From Promethearchaeota archaeon (GTDB taxonomy: Archaea > Asgardarchaeota > Lokiarchaeia > Sigynarchaeales > SOKP01): DNA of 26,749 nt. The stretch covers positions 1-26,749 of the forward strand of contig JAEOTW010000067.1 of NCBI GenBank assembly GCA_016839655.1, read 5' to 3'. Position numbers and translations under genes: made by a program. This document shows positions 16,321 to 23,887 of this stretch, piece after piece. How positions within the stretch are numbered: position 1 is the stretch's first letter; each line of letters opens with the position of its first letter. The notes below the pieces were generated by a model that saw only the letters and a program-made list of their open reading frames with translations, was not told the DNA's origin and made no database searches.

Positions 16321-17160
16321 ATGGAAGAATTCAAAACCAATGCTCCAATAACTTGGTGTCCGGGTTGTGGTAATTTCGGTATCTTCACTGCTATAAGAAA
16401 TGCGATACCCATATTAGAGCAAAATGGTATAAAAAAAGAAAACATAGTTATGACCGCAGGAATTGGATGTCATGCAAAAATTTTTGATTATCTCAAGTTG
16501 AGTGGAATTTATGGCTTACATGGGCGAAACACTTCAAACTCAGAAGGTATTAAAATTGCAAATCCAGATTTAAAAATCCTAAACTTTTCTGGAGATGCTA
16601 ATGGATTAGCGGAAGGTTTAGCACATACAATGTTCGCAGCAAAAAGAAACCAAGATATAACATTTATTTTACACAATAATAGCGTATATGCTCTTACAAC
16701 AGGTCAATTTTCTCCTTTAGCCGAAAAAGGATGGAAAGGACCGTCTACACCCAGAGGTAGCTATGAAGAACCATTTAATCCAATGTCTTTAATGATTGAA
16801 GCGGGTGCCACTTTCGTAGCAAGGAGTTTTGCGGGAGATATAAAACATCTTACAGATCTTATGGTACAAGGAGTAGAACATGAAGGTTTCGCTTTCATAG
16901 AAGTCTTACAACCTGCCGTTCCATACCATAAATGGGCTGAATATAGAGAAAGAGTTGATTATCTTGAAAAAGAACCGGAAACTTACTTCGAAGCCATAAA
17001 GGCTGCTAAAGAGAATCATAAGTTTACAATAGGAGTATTTTATAGAACTACAAGACCAGTTTATCATAAAGAATTATATGGAGAGTATAATCCTGTTACA
17101 AAAAAAATACCGAGAGTGGCAAGATTAGAAAAAATTCAAAAATTTCTTAGATCTTTATAA
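16321..17160 (+). CDS. korB: 2-oxoacid:ferredoxin oxidoreductase, beta subunit
   Basis: The thiamine-diphosphate-binding beta subunit. The TPP motif is clear: GDANGLAEGL starting at residue 91, then NN at 119-120 after the usual gap. The N-terminal WCPGCG gives C13 and C16, and C50 in GIGC follows. The two-subunit enzymes normally bind a [4Fe-4S] cluster through four cysteines, with the fourth in a QPC motif; here that site reads LQPAVPYH (Ala199) and no other cysteine is present later in the chain. The ribosome binding site GGAGGTG at 16306-16312 lies inside the end of korA, so the two are coupled. Two decayed copies of this gene's 3' part lie downstream. Confidence 0.92.
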   Translation: MEEFKTNAPITWCPGCGNFGIFTAIRNAIPILEQNGIKKENIVMTAGIGCHAKIFDYLKLSGIYGLHGRNTSNSEGIKIANPDLKILNFSGDANGLAEGLAHTMFAAKRNQDITFILHNNSVYALTTGQFSPLAEKGWKGPSTPRGSYEEPFNPMSLMIEAGATFVARSFAGDIKHLTDLMVQGVEHEGFAFIEVLQPAVPYHKWAEYRERVDYLEKEPETYFEAIKAAKENHKFTIGVFYRTTRPVYHKELYGEYNPVTKKIPRVARLEKIQKFLRSL

Positions 17161-17326
17161 AGAATAAGTGCTACTATCCTGAGTAATTGTAGGAATCTCA
17201 TCAGAACTATACAATGGTTGATATCTTCTTATAATCGAATAAAAAAAATTAAAAAATTAATTCAGAATATTCCTAACCCTGGAAAAACTTTTAAATTATA
17301 TAAGACATTAAAAATGGGGGAAATCT

Positions 17327-18576
17327 ATGTCAAATTTAAGTTTAAAATCCCAAATAGTAAGCCCAATGATATCAAAACTTCGAGAAGAAATCAAGATCGA
17401 TAAGAAAACAGCAATCTCGAAGTTCTGGAAAAAAATTGAAAAGAGGGGTACCCCCATTTTTGAGACTATTAAAGGAGATAAAAAAAATTATAACCTTATT
17501 ACTTTTGTTTTTAGGGAAGATGGGGAAGTAGAAAATATTTTGTGTTATATACGAATATATCTTCAGAATATGTTTTTGAAACAAGATATAAAAGAATGCA
17601 TGCTTGAAAGAATCAAAGATACAAATTTATATTTCAAATCATATAAGCTCCGAAAGGAGTAAGGGCAACCTATATTTATAGTAAAAATAATCCATTAGAA
17701 CCAAAAAATCTCCAAGAAAATTGGGTTATGTATTTAGATTCAATTGTTCCTGATTCTTTTAACTCTGAAAAATGCGTATCTAAAATAAAGGGAATTAGTA
17801 TTCCAATTCATGAAATTGAATCTCCTGAGGCTCCTCCTCAACTTTGGTATGGCAAAAGAATTAAAATAGATTATGGTAAAGTGGAAGAATTTACATCTCA
17901 CAGTGAAATATTAGAAAATGAGCGTCAAATTTTAGTTTATACCCCCCCAAATTATTCTAAAACCCATACACCTTATCATTTTCTTTTATTATTTGATGGG
18001 ATACTCTATGAAGAGAATGCCAAAGTATCCTCTACTCTTGATAATCTAATTACAGATGATAAAATTCCTCCCATAGTTGCTGTAATGGTAGAAAATTTTG
18101 GCTCAAGCAACTCTAGCTTAAGAAATAATGAATTATATGCTAATCCTAAATTTACGGAATATATAATTAAAGAATTACTACATTGGGTTAGGGAGAATTT
18201 CAATATCACTAATAGTCCCTCTCTATCTGTTGTTGCAGGAACTAGTGCTGGAGCTATTATGTCTACATTTATTGCATTCAAACATCCAGAGATCTTCGGT
18301 AATGTAATATCTACATCAGGATCTTATTGGAAGTTGGGAGAAGAGTACGCTAATCAATTCGCTCAAAACGAAATCTTACCTTTAAAATTTTATATTGACG
18401 TAGGAGTACTTGAGGCAGCTAGTCCTTCAGGGATTTTTAATGCCAACCGTCATTTCCGTACAGTGTTACTAGAAAAAGGATATCCTGTTTGCTACACGGA
18501 ATTTCTTGGAGGGCATGACTTTATTTGTTTTCGGGGCTCAATAGCAGATGGGCTTATTTATCTTATAGGAAAATAA
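17327..18576 (+). CDS. Enterochelin esterase (Fes/IroE)-like hydrolase, split by a -1 frameshift
   Basis: Two adjacent frames together make one esterase of the Fes family, which cleaves ester bonds of siderophores in bacteria. The first frame, from ATG 17327 (good GGGGGAAA site), gives the N-terminal domain (ISKFWKKIEKRGTPIFETI) and ends at a TAA at 17660. The second frame, open before the ATG at 17728, gives the alpha/beta hydrolase domain with LLLFDG, nucleophile elbow GTSAG, HPEIFGNVISTSGSYW and the catalytic-His motif GGHD. One extra base near 17653-17659 (AAA to AAAA) would join them as KLRKGVRATYIYS and give 416 aa. It may be a true frameshift, a slip site or a sequencing error. Siderophore use by this organism is not implied; the true substrate is open. 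Confidence 0.8.
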
Positions 18577-18731
18577 AACATTCTATAAATTTACATTAGA
18601 GTTATTAAATAGAACTATTAGACTAGTTTATCATAAAGAGTTATATGGATATATTAACCCCAAACTAACGGATTGTCGAGAAACGAAAGATTAGATAGGA
18701 TCAGAAAAACTCTTGAAAAAAAATAATAAAA
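18577..18731 (+). pseudogene. Remnant of the korB 3' end (copy 2)
   Basis: A stretch of about 155 nt directly after the esterase stop aligns with the last 50 or so codons of korB. The segment around 18612-18650 reads RTIRLVYHKELYG against RTTRPVYHKELYG in intact korB. A frameshift near 18668 then leads to GLSRNERLDRIRKTLEK, which matches the intact C-terminus KIPRVARLEKIQKFL in position and pattern. No start and no upstream domain remain, so this is a dead fragment. Confidence 0.7.
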
Positions 18732-18757
18732 AGACATTTCTGCTAAAATGAATATAG

Positions 18758-18765
18758 TTTAAATA
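18758..18765 (+). promoter_or_regulatory. TATA box for HEPN/MNT, predicting a leaderless transcript
   Basis: TTTAAATA has its centre about 30 nt before the ATG at 18792. With the usual archaeal distance the transcript would begin at or just before the start codon. No ribosome binding site is properly placed, which agrees with leaderless initiation. Confidence 0.45.
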
Positions 18766-18791
18766 CTTGTTCGAGGATTTAATAAATATAT

Positions 18792-19193
18792 ATGCATAAA
18801 GATGAAGTAGAATTATTTCTAAAGAGATCAAATAATTTTTTAGAAGCAGCACAAGAAAGGTTTGAAAAGCAAGATTGGGATTTAACTTGTTTCTTTTCTG
18901 AACAAGCTATACAACTATATTTAAAAGCATCTCTATTAGAATTAGGAGGAGAATTTCCTAGATCACACTCTATAAGAACTCTATTTGCAAATCTCTCTCA
19001 ATTTTCGGAAAAGAAAATAGAATACGATAGAAAATCTTTAAGATTCATAGAAGATTCGTATTTTAATGCTAGATATTTAGATTATAAATATGATAAGGAA
19101 GATGCTTCAGATGCATTAAATATTGCAGATAAGTTGAAAAAAATCATTGACCAAGTTAGAAAAGATTTTAGAAATAGGGAAGAACAGAAGTAA
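18792..19193 (+). CDS. HEPN domain protein (probable toxin of a HEPN/MNT pair)
   Basis: A 133-residue all-helical protein of the HEPN family (PF05168 type). Seen in the sequence: DLTCFFSEQAIQLYLKASLL at about 30-49, matching the family's W/A-CFLAQQAxEKALKALL helix, then GGEFPRSHSI (52-61) and YFNARYLD (90-97). HEPN proteins paired with MNT nucleotidyltransferases are toxins, often ribonucleases, kept inactive by their partner. The canonical RX4-6H ribonuclease motif, or the RX4HXY form of HepT, is not obvious here, so catalysis is uncertain. The gene overlaps the MNT gene by 47 nt if that one starts at its TTG. Confidence 0.85.
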   Translation: MHKDEVELFLKRSNNFLEAAQERFEKQDWDLTCFFSEQAIQLYLKASLLELGGEFPRSHSIRTLFANLSQFSEKKIEYDRKSLRFIEDSYFNARYLDYKYDKEDASDALNIADKLKKIIDQVRKDFRNREEQK

Positions 19194-19500
19194 AATACTA
19201 TTAAATTATAAAAAATATTTAGAAAGAATAGTTCCTATTATAGAAGCTAATCTCAAGGATGCCAATATTTACTTATTTGGTAGTGTTTTAGAAAATAATA
19301 TAGTTGCGTCAAGTGATATTGATATAATAATTGAATGTGATGTACCTAAAAACCATATGAGAAGAGCTGAAATTGTAGCTAACATAGAGGAGCAAACAGA
19401 CTTACCATTATATCATCCTTTTCAATTCCATATTTTAACAGAAAAAGAGTTAATTAAATGGAAAAGTATCTATAAAATAAAACCAAAAAAAATCAACTAA
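19147..19500 (+). CDS. MNT-type minimal nucleotidyltransferase (antitoxin partner)
   Basis: A 117-residue minimal nucleotidyltransferase. The catalytic motif GSX10DXD is exact: G45-S46, then D57 and D59 within YLFGSVLENN...SSDIDIII. In characterised MntA/HepT pairs the antitoxin blocks its HEPN toxin by adding AMP to a tyrosine. No ATG, GTG or other good start lies before the motif except the TTG at 19147, which I use; this makes a long overlap with the HEPN gene and indicates coupled expression. A later initiation would remove the first helix. The pair sits between two decayed korB fragments, a typical accessory setting. Confidence 0.82.
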   Translation: MTKLEKILEIGKNRSKILLNYKKYLERIVPIIEANLKDANIYLFGSVLENNIVASSDIDIIIECDVPKNHMRRAEIVANIEEQTDLPLYHPFQFHILTEKELIKWKSIYKIKPKKIN

Positions 19501-19658
19501 TAAATAGGATTTTAAAGCCTTTTACAGAATTATTATCTAGTATTTTAATAACTTCTAAAGCGGTATATATCTTTTGTAAATATATTTATAATATTTCAAT
19601 TAATTTCGCAGAATTACATTAAGTTTTAATTTCTTGTTTTGATTTCATATAATTATTT

Positions 19659-20162
19659 ATAACATTTATCTTACATAATAATAGTGTGTATGCCCTTACA
19701 ACGGGCTAATTTTCACCATTAGCAGAAAAAGGGTGGAAAGGCCCCTCTACTCCAAGAGGAAGCTATGAAGGACCATTTTATCCAATTTCTTTAATGATTG
19801 AGGCTGGTGCTACTTTTGTCGCGAGAGTTTTTGCTGGAGATATAAAACATCTTACAGATCTAATTATACAAGGAGTAGAGCATGAAGGATTTGCTTTTAT
19901 AGAAGTTTTGCAACCTGCCATTCCCAACCATAAATGGGAAGAATATAGAGAATACATTGAATATCTTGAGAAAGAATCTGAAAATTATTTGGAGGCTATA
20001 AAAGTTAATAAGGAAAAACATAAATTTACTATTGGAGTTTTTTTTAGAACATCAAAACCAGTTTATCATAGGAAATTATACGGAGAACATAACCCATTGA
20101 CGAAAAAACTTTCAAGGAAGATACGTTTAGAAAAACTTCACAAAATTCTTGAATTATTATAA
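19659..20162 (+). pseudogene. Truncated korB copy with internal stop (copy 3)
   Basis: From 19659 the translation follows intact korB from its residue 113 onward (ITFILHNNSVYALTTG), then meets TAA at 19707-19709 where korB has CAA (Gln129). After the stop the frame is clean to 20162 and keeps the same end (RLEKLHKILELL). The first 112 residues, with the cysteine motif and most of the TPP site, are missing. Most base differences from korB are at third codon positions, so the copy evolved under protein-level constraint before it decayed. A 122-residue piece could start at the ATG at 19794, but would lack the catalytic region. It also has Ala at the QPC position (LQPAIPNH). Confidence 0.85.
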
Positions 20163-20167
20163 TAGAT

Positions 20168-20572
20168 TTATTTATTATTTAAGATACCAGTACGTAAAAT
20201 ACTTAATACTTCTTTTTCGGTTTTGTTATTATAATCTTTTCCACATGAAACATCCATCCCTTGCTCTTTATTGTCTAATACAAACTGGACAAATTGAACA
20301 ACTCCATGCTCTTTTATACACCGAGCAAAAGCTTTAACTTTTGGATCATGATCAGAACTATACTGATCTTTATCACAGGGAAATATTTGACATTCCCAAC
20401 ATCCATTTAAACCCTTTCTTAAGCAACATATGTATTGGAAACAACCTTCTTCACTTAAATATTTTCCACAGCTATTTGATGTCGATTTACATCCGCCACA
20501 AGTATCAGATAAATGACAAAGTTTACATATCAAACCACAATATGCTACACTTTCAATTAAATCTTCTTTCAT
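20168..20572 (-). CDS. DUF3795-type cysteine-rich protein
   Basis: A 134-residue protein with about fifteen cysteines in its N-terminal two-thirds: YCGLICKLC at 11-19, CGGC at 25-28, C35, C44, CC at 49-50, CWEC at 58-61 and PC at 65-66. The YCGLxCxxC opening is the mark of DUF3795, a family common in anaerobic archaea and bacteria and likely to bind metal. No function is established. The C-terminal 60 residues contain two helices (KVKAFARCIKEHG) and no further motif. The gene ends 5 nt from the stop of the korB pseudogene on the other strand. Confidence 0.8.
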   Translation of the reverse strand: MKEDLIESVAYCGLICKLCHLSDTCGGCKSTSNSCGKYLSEEGCFQYICCLRKGLNGCWECQIFPCDKDQYSSDHDPKVKAFARCIKEHGVVQFVQFVLDNKEQGMDVSCGKDYNNKTEKEVLSILRTGILNNK

Positions 20573-20764
20573 GCATTCTAGTTTTTCTGATATTTTCTCT
20601 CAATTTATTAAAGATGAGCATGGTAAAAATAATTTCTTATCAGATAGAATAAATAAGCTATAAATGGATTTATTTAATACTATACAACATTATCGACAAG
20701 TTATATTCTATAAAACAAAAATAATTAAGTTATAATTATCTAAAAAAAACAAATTAGAATCTCT

Positions 20765-20777
20765 AAAAATTTAAAAA
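20765..20777 (+). promoter_or_regulatory. TATA-like box for the ABC exporter, probably leaderless
   Basis: AAAAATTTAAAAA has its centre about 27 nt before the ATG at 20798, and no ribosome binding site precedes that ATG. The position predicts a transcript starting at or within a few bases of the start codon. The next gene in the operon does have an internal GGAGGGA site. Confidence 0.4.
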
Positions 20778-20797
20778 AATAGTGCGATATAAAAACG

Positions 20798-21616
20798 ATG
20801 TCAAAATCAAAGAAAATAGACCATCCTAGAAATGAGAAATTATTTGGTTCCGATAATCCGAATGCAATTGAAGTCAAGGATTTGAAAAAGATTTATGCGG
20901 GTAGGAATGTCATAAAAGAGGTTAAAGCTGTTGATGGAATATCATTTGCGATAAATAAAGGTGAGCTTTTTGGCTTTTTAGGGCCAAATGGAGCCGGAAA
21001 AACAACTACAATAAATATCTTATGTGGGTTGTTGGATCAAACTGAAGGAGATGCATATGTAGGTGGATATAATGTCAAAAAAGATATGAGCAAAATTAAA
21101 GAATTAATTGGTGTTTGCCCTCAACAAGCCTCTGTTTATCAATATCTTAATGCTAAGGAAAATATTGAATTTTTCGGAAAATTACACTTAGTGAGTAAAG
21201 AAAAAATAAAAGAAAGAATGGAGAAGTTCCTTGAATTGTTAGGTTTGTCGGAAGCTGCTAATAGGTCAGCAAAGAAATACAGTGGTGGAATGTTAAGACA
21301 ACTAAATCTTATTGTGGCTTTGATAAGTGATCCTCCTATTTTGTTTTTGGACGAACCAACGGTTGGAATGGACGCACGAGTTAGGCGCACAACCTGGAGT
21401 TTCATTAAATCTTTAAAGGACAAGAATAAAACCGTAGTCTTGACAACGCATTACATTGAAGAAGCAGAAGCTCTCTGCGATAGAGTTGCTATCATTGATT
21501 TCGGTAAATTGGTCGCATTAGGATCACCAAAAGAATTAATCGAGAAACATAATGCTAAAGACTTAGAGGAAGTATTTTTGAAAATTACAGGAAGAAGAAT
21601 TATGGAGGGAATCTAA
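20798..21616 (+). CDS. ABC transporter ATP-binding protein (exporter type)
   Basis: The nucleotide-binding subunit of an ABC-2-type exporter. The motifs are complete: Walker A GPNGAGKTT (62-70), Q-loop CPQQ (107-110), signature YSGGM (161-165), Walker B ILFLDEP (181-187) and the H-loop TTH (216-218). A Gly-rich AVDGISFAINKGELFGFLG leads into Walker A, as in DrrA/NatA-like proteins. The first 20 or so residues (many Lys and charged) are an extension beyond the family norm. It drives the permease encoded 2 nt downstream; the cargo is not known. Confidence 0.93.
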   Translation: MSKSKKIDHPRNEKLFGSDNPNAIEVKDLKKIYAGRNVIKEVKAVDGISFAINKGELFGFLGPNGAGKTTTINILCGLLDQTEGDAYVGGYNVKKDMSKIKELIGVCPQQASVYQYLNAKENIEFFGKLHLVSKEKIKERMEKFLELLGLSEAANRSAKKYSGGMLRQLNLIVALISDPPILFLDEPTVGMDARVRRTTWSFIKSLKDKNKTVVLTTHYIEEAEALCDRVAIIDFGKLVALGSPKELIEKHNAKDLEEVFLKITGRRIMEGI

Positions 21617-21618
21617 GA

Positions 21619-22389
21619 ATGAAACGACTAAGAATTTTTGCTTTCGTAAAAATACAATTTAAAAGTCTTATCAAAGTACCAACCGCGTTATTTATAGTAC
21701 TATTACTCCCCGTTGCACTAATATTGATATTTGGCTTCGCGTTTGGATCGATATATGTAACAGATTATGGATGGACGGGGCTGGACGGCTATTTATTCGA
21801 ATTTATGGTTCCTGGATTCATTGCTATTAGCGGGCTTTTCATGGCGATTCCCGTTGCCTTATCGTTTTCGGAGGACAGAGAACAAGGTTTGTTGAAAAGA
21901 ATTAACACAACGCCAACAACCTCTGCAGAATTCATGGTAAGTCACATTTTATCAAACATGTGTATGGCAGTCATTCAAGTAACAATAATTTTCATTCTTA
22001 CCTTTCTAATGGGGGGGATGAGGAATATAACACCTGTGGGGATACTCCTTTCATTTGTGATTATGATCATTTTTACCCTGTCCACTATTGGTTTTGGATT
22101 GATTACAGCAACTGTCTCAAAAAGTGCTAAAGCTGCTGGAGGTATTGTTTGGATTTTTCTCCTACCGCAACAGCTGCTTGCATCAAATTTATACCCTTTA
22201 CCTCCGGAGACCCAAATAGTTAGCATGTTCATGCCACTGCATTACGCATCAGACGCTTTATCTCTTATCTTCTTCGGAGTTGATTTAAGTAATTTAAGGA
22301 TTTGGTGGGATTTGATGATTCTTGTAGTTTTTAGCCTTGTATTAATTGTTGCAGGAATCTTATTATTCAAGAAATACGGTAGGGCTTAG
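21619..22389 (+). CDS. ABC-2 type permease
   Basis: The membrane subunit of the exporter, 256 residues with six predicted transmembrane helices (about 22-44, 60-82, 107-130, 138-162, 172-190 and 230-251). The loop EDREQGLLKRINTTP (85-99) is the hallmark of ABC-2 permeases, coupling to the ATPase. The ribosome binding site GGAGGGA lies within the last codons of the ATPase gene. Relatives export drugs, lipids or polysaccharides; which applies here cannot be told. Confidence 0.9.
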   Translation: MKRLRIFAFVKIQFKSLIKVPTALFIVLLLPVALILIFGFAFGSIYVTDYGWTGLDGYLFEFMVPGFIAISGLFMAIPVALSFSEDREQGLLKRINTTPTTSAEFMVSHILSNMCMAVIQVTIIFILTFLMGGMRNITPVGILLSFVIMIIFTLSTIGFGLITATVSKSAKAAGGIVWIFLLPQQLLASNLYPLPPETQIVSMFMPLHYASDALSLIFFGVDLSNLRIWWDLMILVVFSLVLIVAGILLFKKYGRA

Positions 22390-22431
22390 AAATAAATTTG
22401 AAAAAACAAACCAAAGAGATGATAAAATTTT

Positions 22432-23304
22432 ATGAATATGAAAAGGTTGAGTTTAGCTGTTCTTGTCGTTCTTCTCTTTATACCTTCCATAAGAATTTCT
22501 AATGCACAAGGTTCTTATGTTGGAATACAAAATGGTGATCAATATGAAGGGGTGCTAAAAGTACATACAGGGAACTGGAACACATACTTTACAGATGATT
22601 TAGATATCACATTAGGAAAACTTGTACCATTAGGATCATCTAATTTAACCTTGCTTTTTAATCATTGGAGTAGTATCACTCCACCACACCCTTATTGGCC
22701 CCTAGAAGTCACAACTATAGGTAATGAAGAAATAGGGTTATTATTCTCTCCTGATGACAATACAACAATTACATATACATCTGTAAATGGAACTTTTGGA
22801 TGGATAACTTCACCATCTAATAGCCTTGACTGGGATGAAATATGGTACATAGTGAATGATACGTCAAGTTTCTTACGACAGACCATAAATTTAAGTCGCT
22901 CATTTAGTTTCTATACTATGTTTAGTGTTTTTTTTGCCCCAACAACTATTAGCTGGTCATCACTTGTAAGCGAGTTTCTTGCAGAAATGACTACTAAGGG
23001 AGGATTGTATACAAATATTGCTGCTACAGCACAATCAGATGGATATTCAATAGACATCCCAGCTTTAGGATTTGAAAACAACAGCGCTGCTATTAATATA
23101 AATGTAAAATATAATTCTAAAGGTGTTCTTTCCTATTATAAGTTTTCATACGGGGGAAGAACGCTTGTTGACTTCATTCCAGGAAAATACATTCCTGAGC
23201 ATGAACGCGTTCCAGATCAATATATTTTTGTGATTTTTGGTTTAACTGCTATTTTACTCGTGGAAATTATATTCTATTTTTATATAAGGAAGAGAAGAAA
23301 ATAG
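22432..23304 (+). CDS. Extracytoplasmic protein with signal peptide and C-terminal membrane anchor
   Basis: A 290-residue protein with a signal peptide (MNMKRLSLAVLVVLLF, cleavage likely after SNA near residue 25), an external region of about 235 residues rich in Ser, Thr, Trp and Tyr, and one C-terminal helix (about 262-283) followed by the basic tail YIRKRRK. The outside domain is therefore held to the membrane with a short cytoplasmic end. No family is recognised. Several N-x-S/T sites suit archaeal N-glycosylation. It follows the ABC permease by 42 nt on the same strand and may be a partner or an exported-substrate receptor, but that is a guess from position. Confidence 0.75.
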   Translation: MNMKRLSLAVLVVLLFIPSIRISNAQGSYVGIQNGDQYEGVLKVHTGNWNTYFTDDLDITLGKLVPLGSSNLTLLFNHWSSITPPHPYWPLEVTTIGNEEIGLLFSPDDNTTITYTSVNGTFGWITSPSNSLDWDEIWYIVNDTSSFLRQTINLSRSFSFYTMFSVFFAPTTISWSSLVSEFLAEMTTKGGLYTNIAATAQSDGYSIDIPALGFENNSAAININVKYNSKGVLSYYKFSYGGRTLVDFIPGKYIPEHERVPDQYIFVIFGLTAILLVEIIFYFYIRKRRK

Positions 23305-23438
23305 AAATCATAAATCCTTATTTTTTTCTTTTAGTTTTATCATATTTTCTATAAAAAAATTATTTATAAATGAAGAAGTCTAATAAATCCTATATTTTAA
23401 CAGTAAAGAAAATAGTAACACAAAATTTCAATATTAAA

Positions 23439-23458
23439 ATCCTCGAATAACTGAGGAT
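23439..23458 (+). promoter_or_regulatory. Hairpin covering the ribosome binding site of the 23470 gene
   Basis: ATCCTC-GAATAACT-GAGGAT gives a perfect 6-bp stem with an 8-nt loop. The 3' arm, GAGGAT, is also the only Shine-Dalgarno candidate for the ATG at 23470, so folding would hide it. This could be a control point for translation; a chance repeat is possible because the stem is short. Confidence 0.4.
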
Positions 23459-23469
23459 GTGTCAAAAAT

Positions 23470-23838
23470 ATGGTTGATGTGAAGATAGTACTTTCATTCC
23501 TTTGGGTCGCTACAATGTTATGTTATTTATTGGGTGATGTAATGCGTATATTTGCCGGTGATTTTAAACCCGGTGAAATGGATGGCAAGCCAGTAGGTCA
23601 TAAAGTTTGGCTTGGGGCATCGATAGTAATGGTGATCCCAATTGTTATGGTCTTTCTTTCCTTGATATTGGAGGGCCCATTAAATGGTTGGGTAAATGTT
23701 ATCGTAGCCGGTTTCTTTATTCTTTTTAATCTCATTGGGATAAAAGGTTATAAGAGCTATGATATATTTTTGCTAATTGTAAGTTTCGGATTTAATGGGC
23801 TAACTATTTGGTATGGAATAACTCAAATTCTTGTTTAA
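23470..23838 (+). CDS. Four-helix membrane protein, DUF6326-like
   Basis: A 122-residue membrane protein with four helices (about 6-27, 46-67, 72-91 and 97-119). The opening LSFLWVATMLCYLLGDVMRIF and the following loop DGKPVGHKVWLGASIVMVIPIVM resemble the DUF6326 pattern, with a D/R pair near the end of helix 1 and a conserved IPI in helix 2. Function is not known for the family. It precedes the MDR dehydrogenase by 49 nt on the same strand, so the two could share a message. Confidence 0.68.
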   Translation: MVDVKIVLSFLWVATMLCYLLGDVMRIFAGDFKPGEMDGKPVGHKVWLGASIVMVIPIVMVFLSLILEGPLNGWVNVIVAGFFILFNLIGIKGYKSYDIFLLIVSFGFNGLTIWYGITQILV

Positions 23839-23887
23839 TTATAATTTTAAAATACTATTTATTTTTAAAGACTAAAATGGTGAAAAA

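Noticed and set aside
17218..17403. 61-aa frame just before the esterase
   Set aside because: Low-complexity Lys/Ile-rich translation overlapping the better-supported esterase start; no ribosome binding site or family signal.
18577..20162. korB fragments as att sites of one integrated element
   Set aside because: The two fragments are diverged, differ in length and lack an integrase between them, so a simple site-specific integration is not supported.
20341..20652. 103-aa plus-strand frame opposite the DUF3795 gene
   Set aside because: Shadow frame; the minus strand has the cysteine-rich family pattern.
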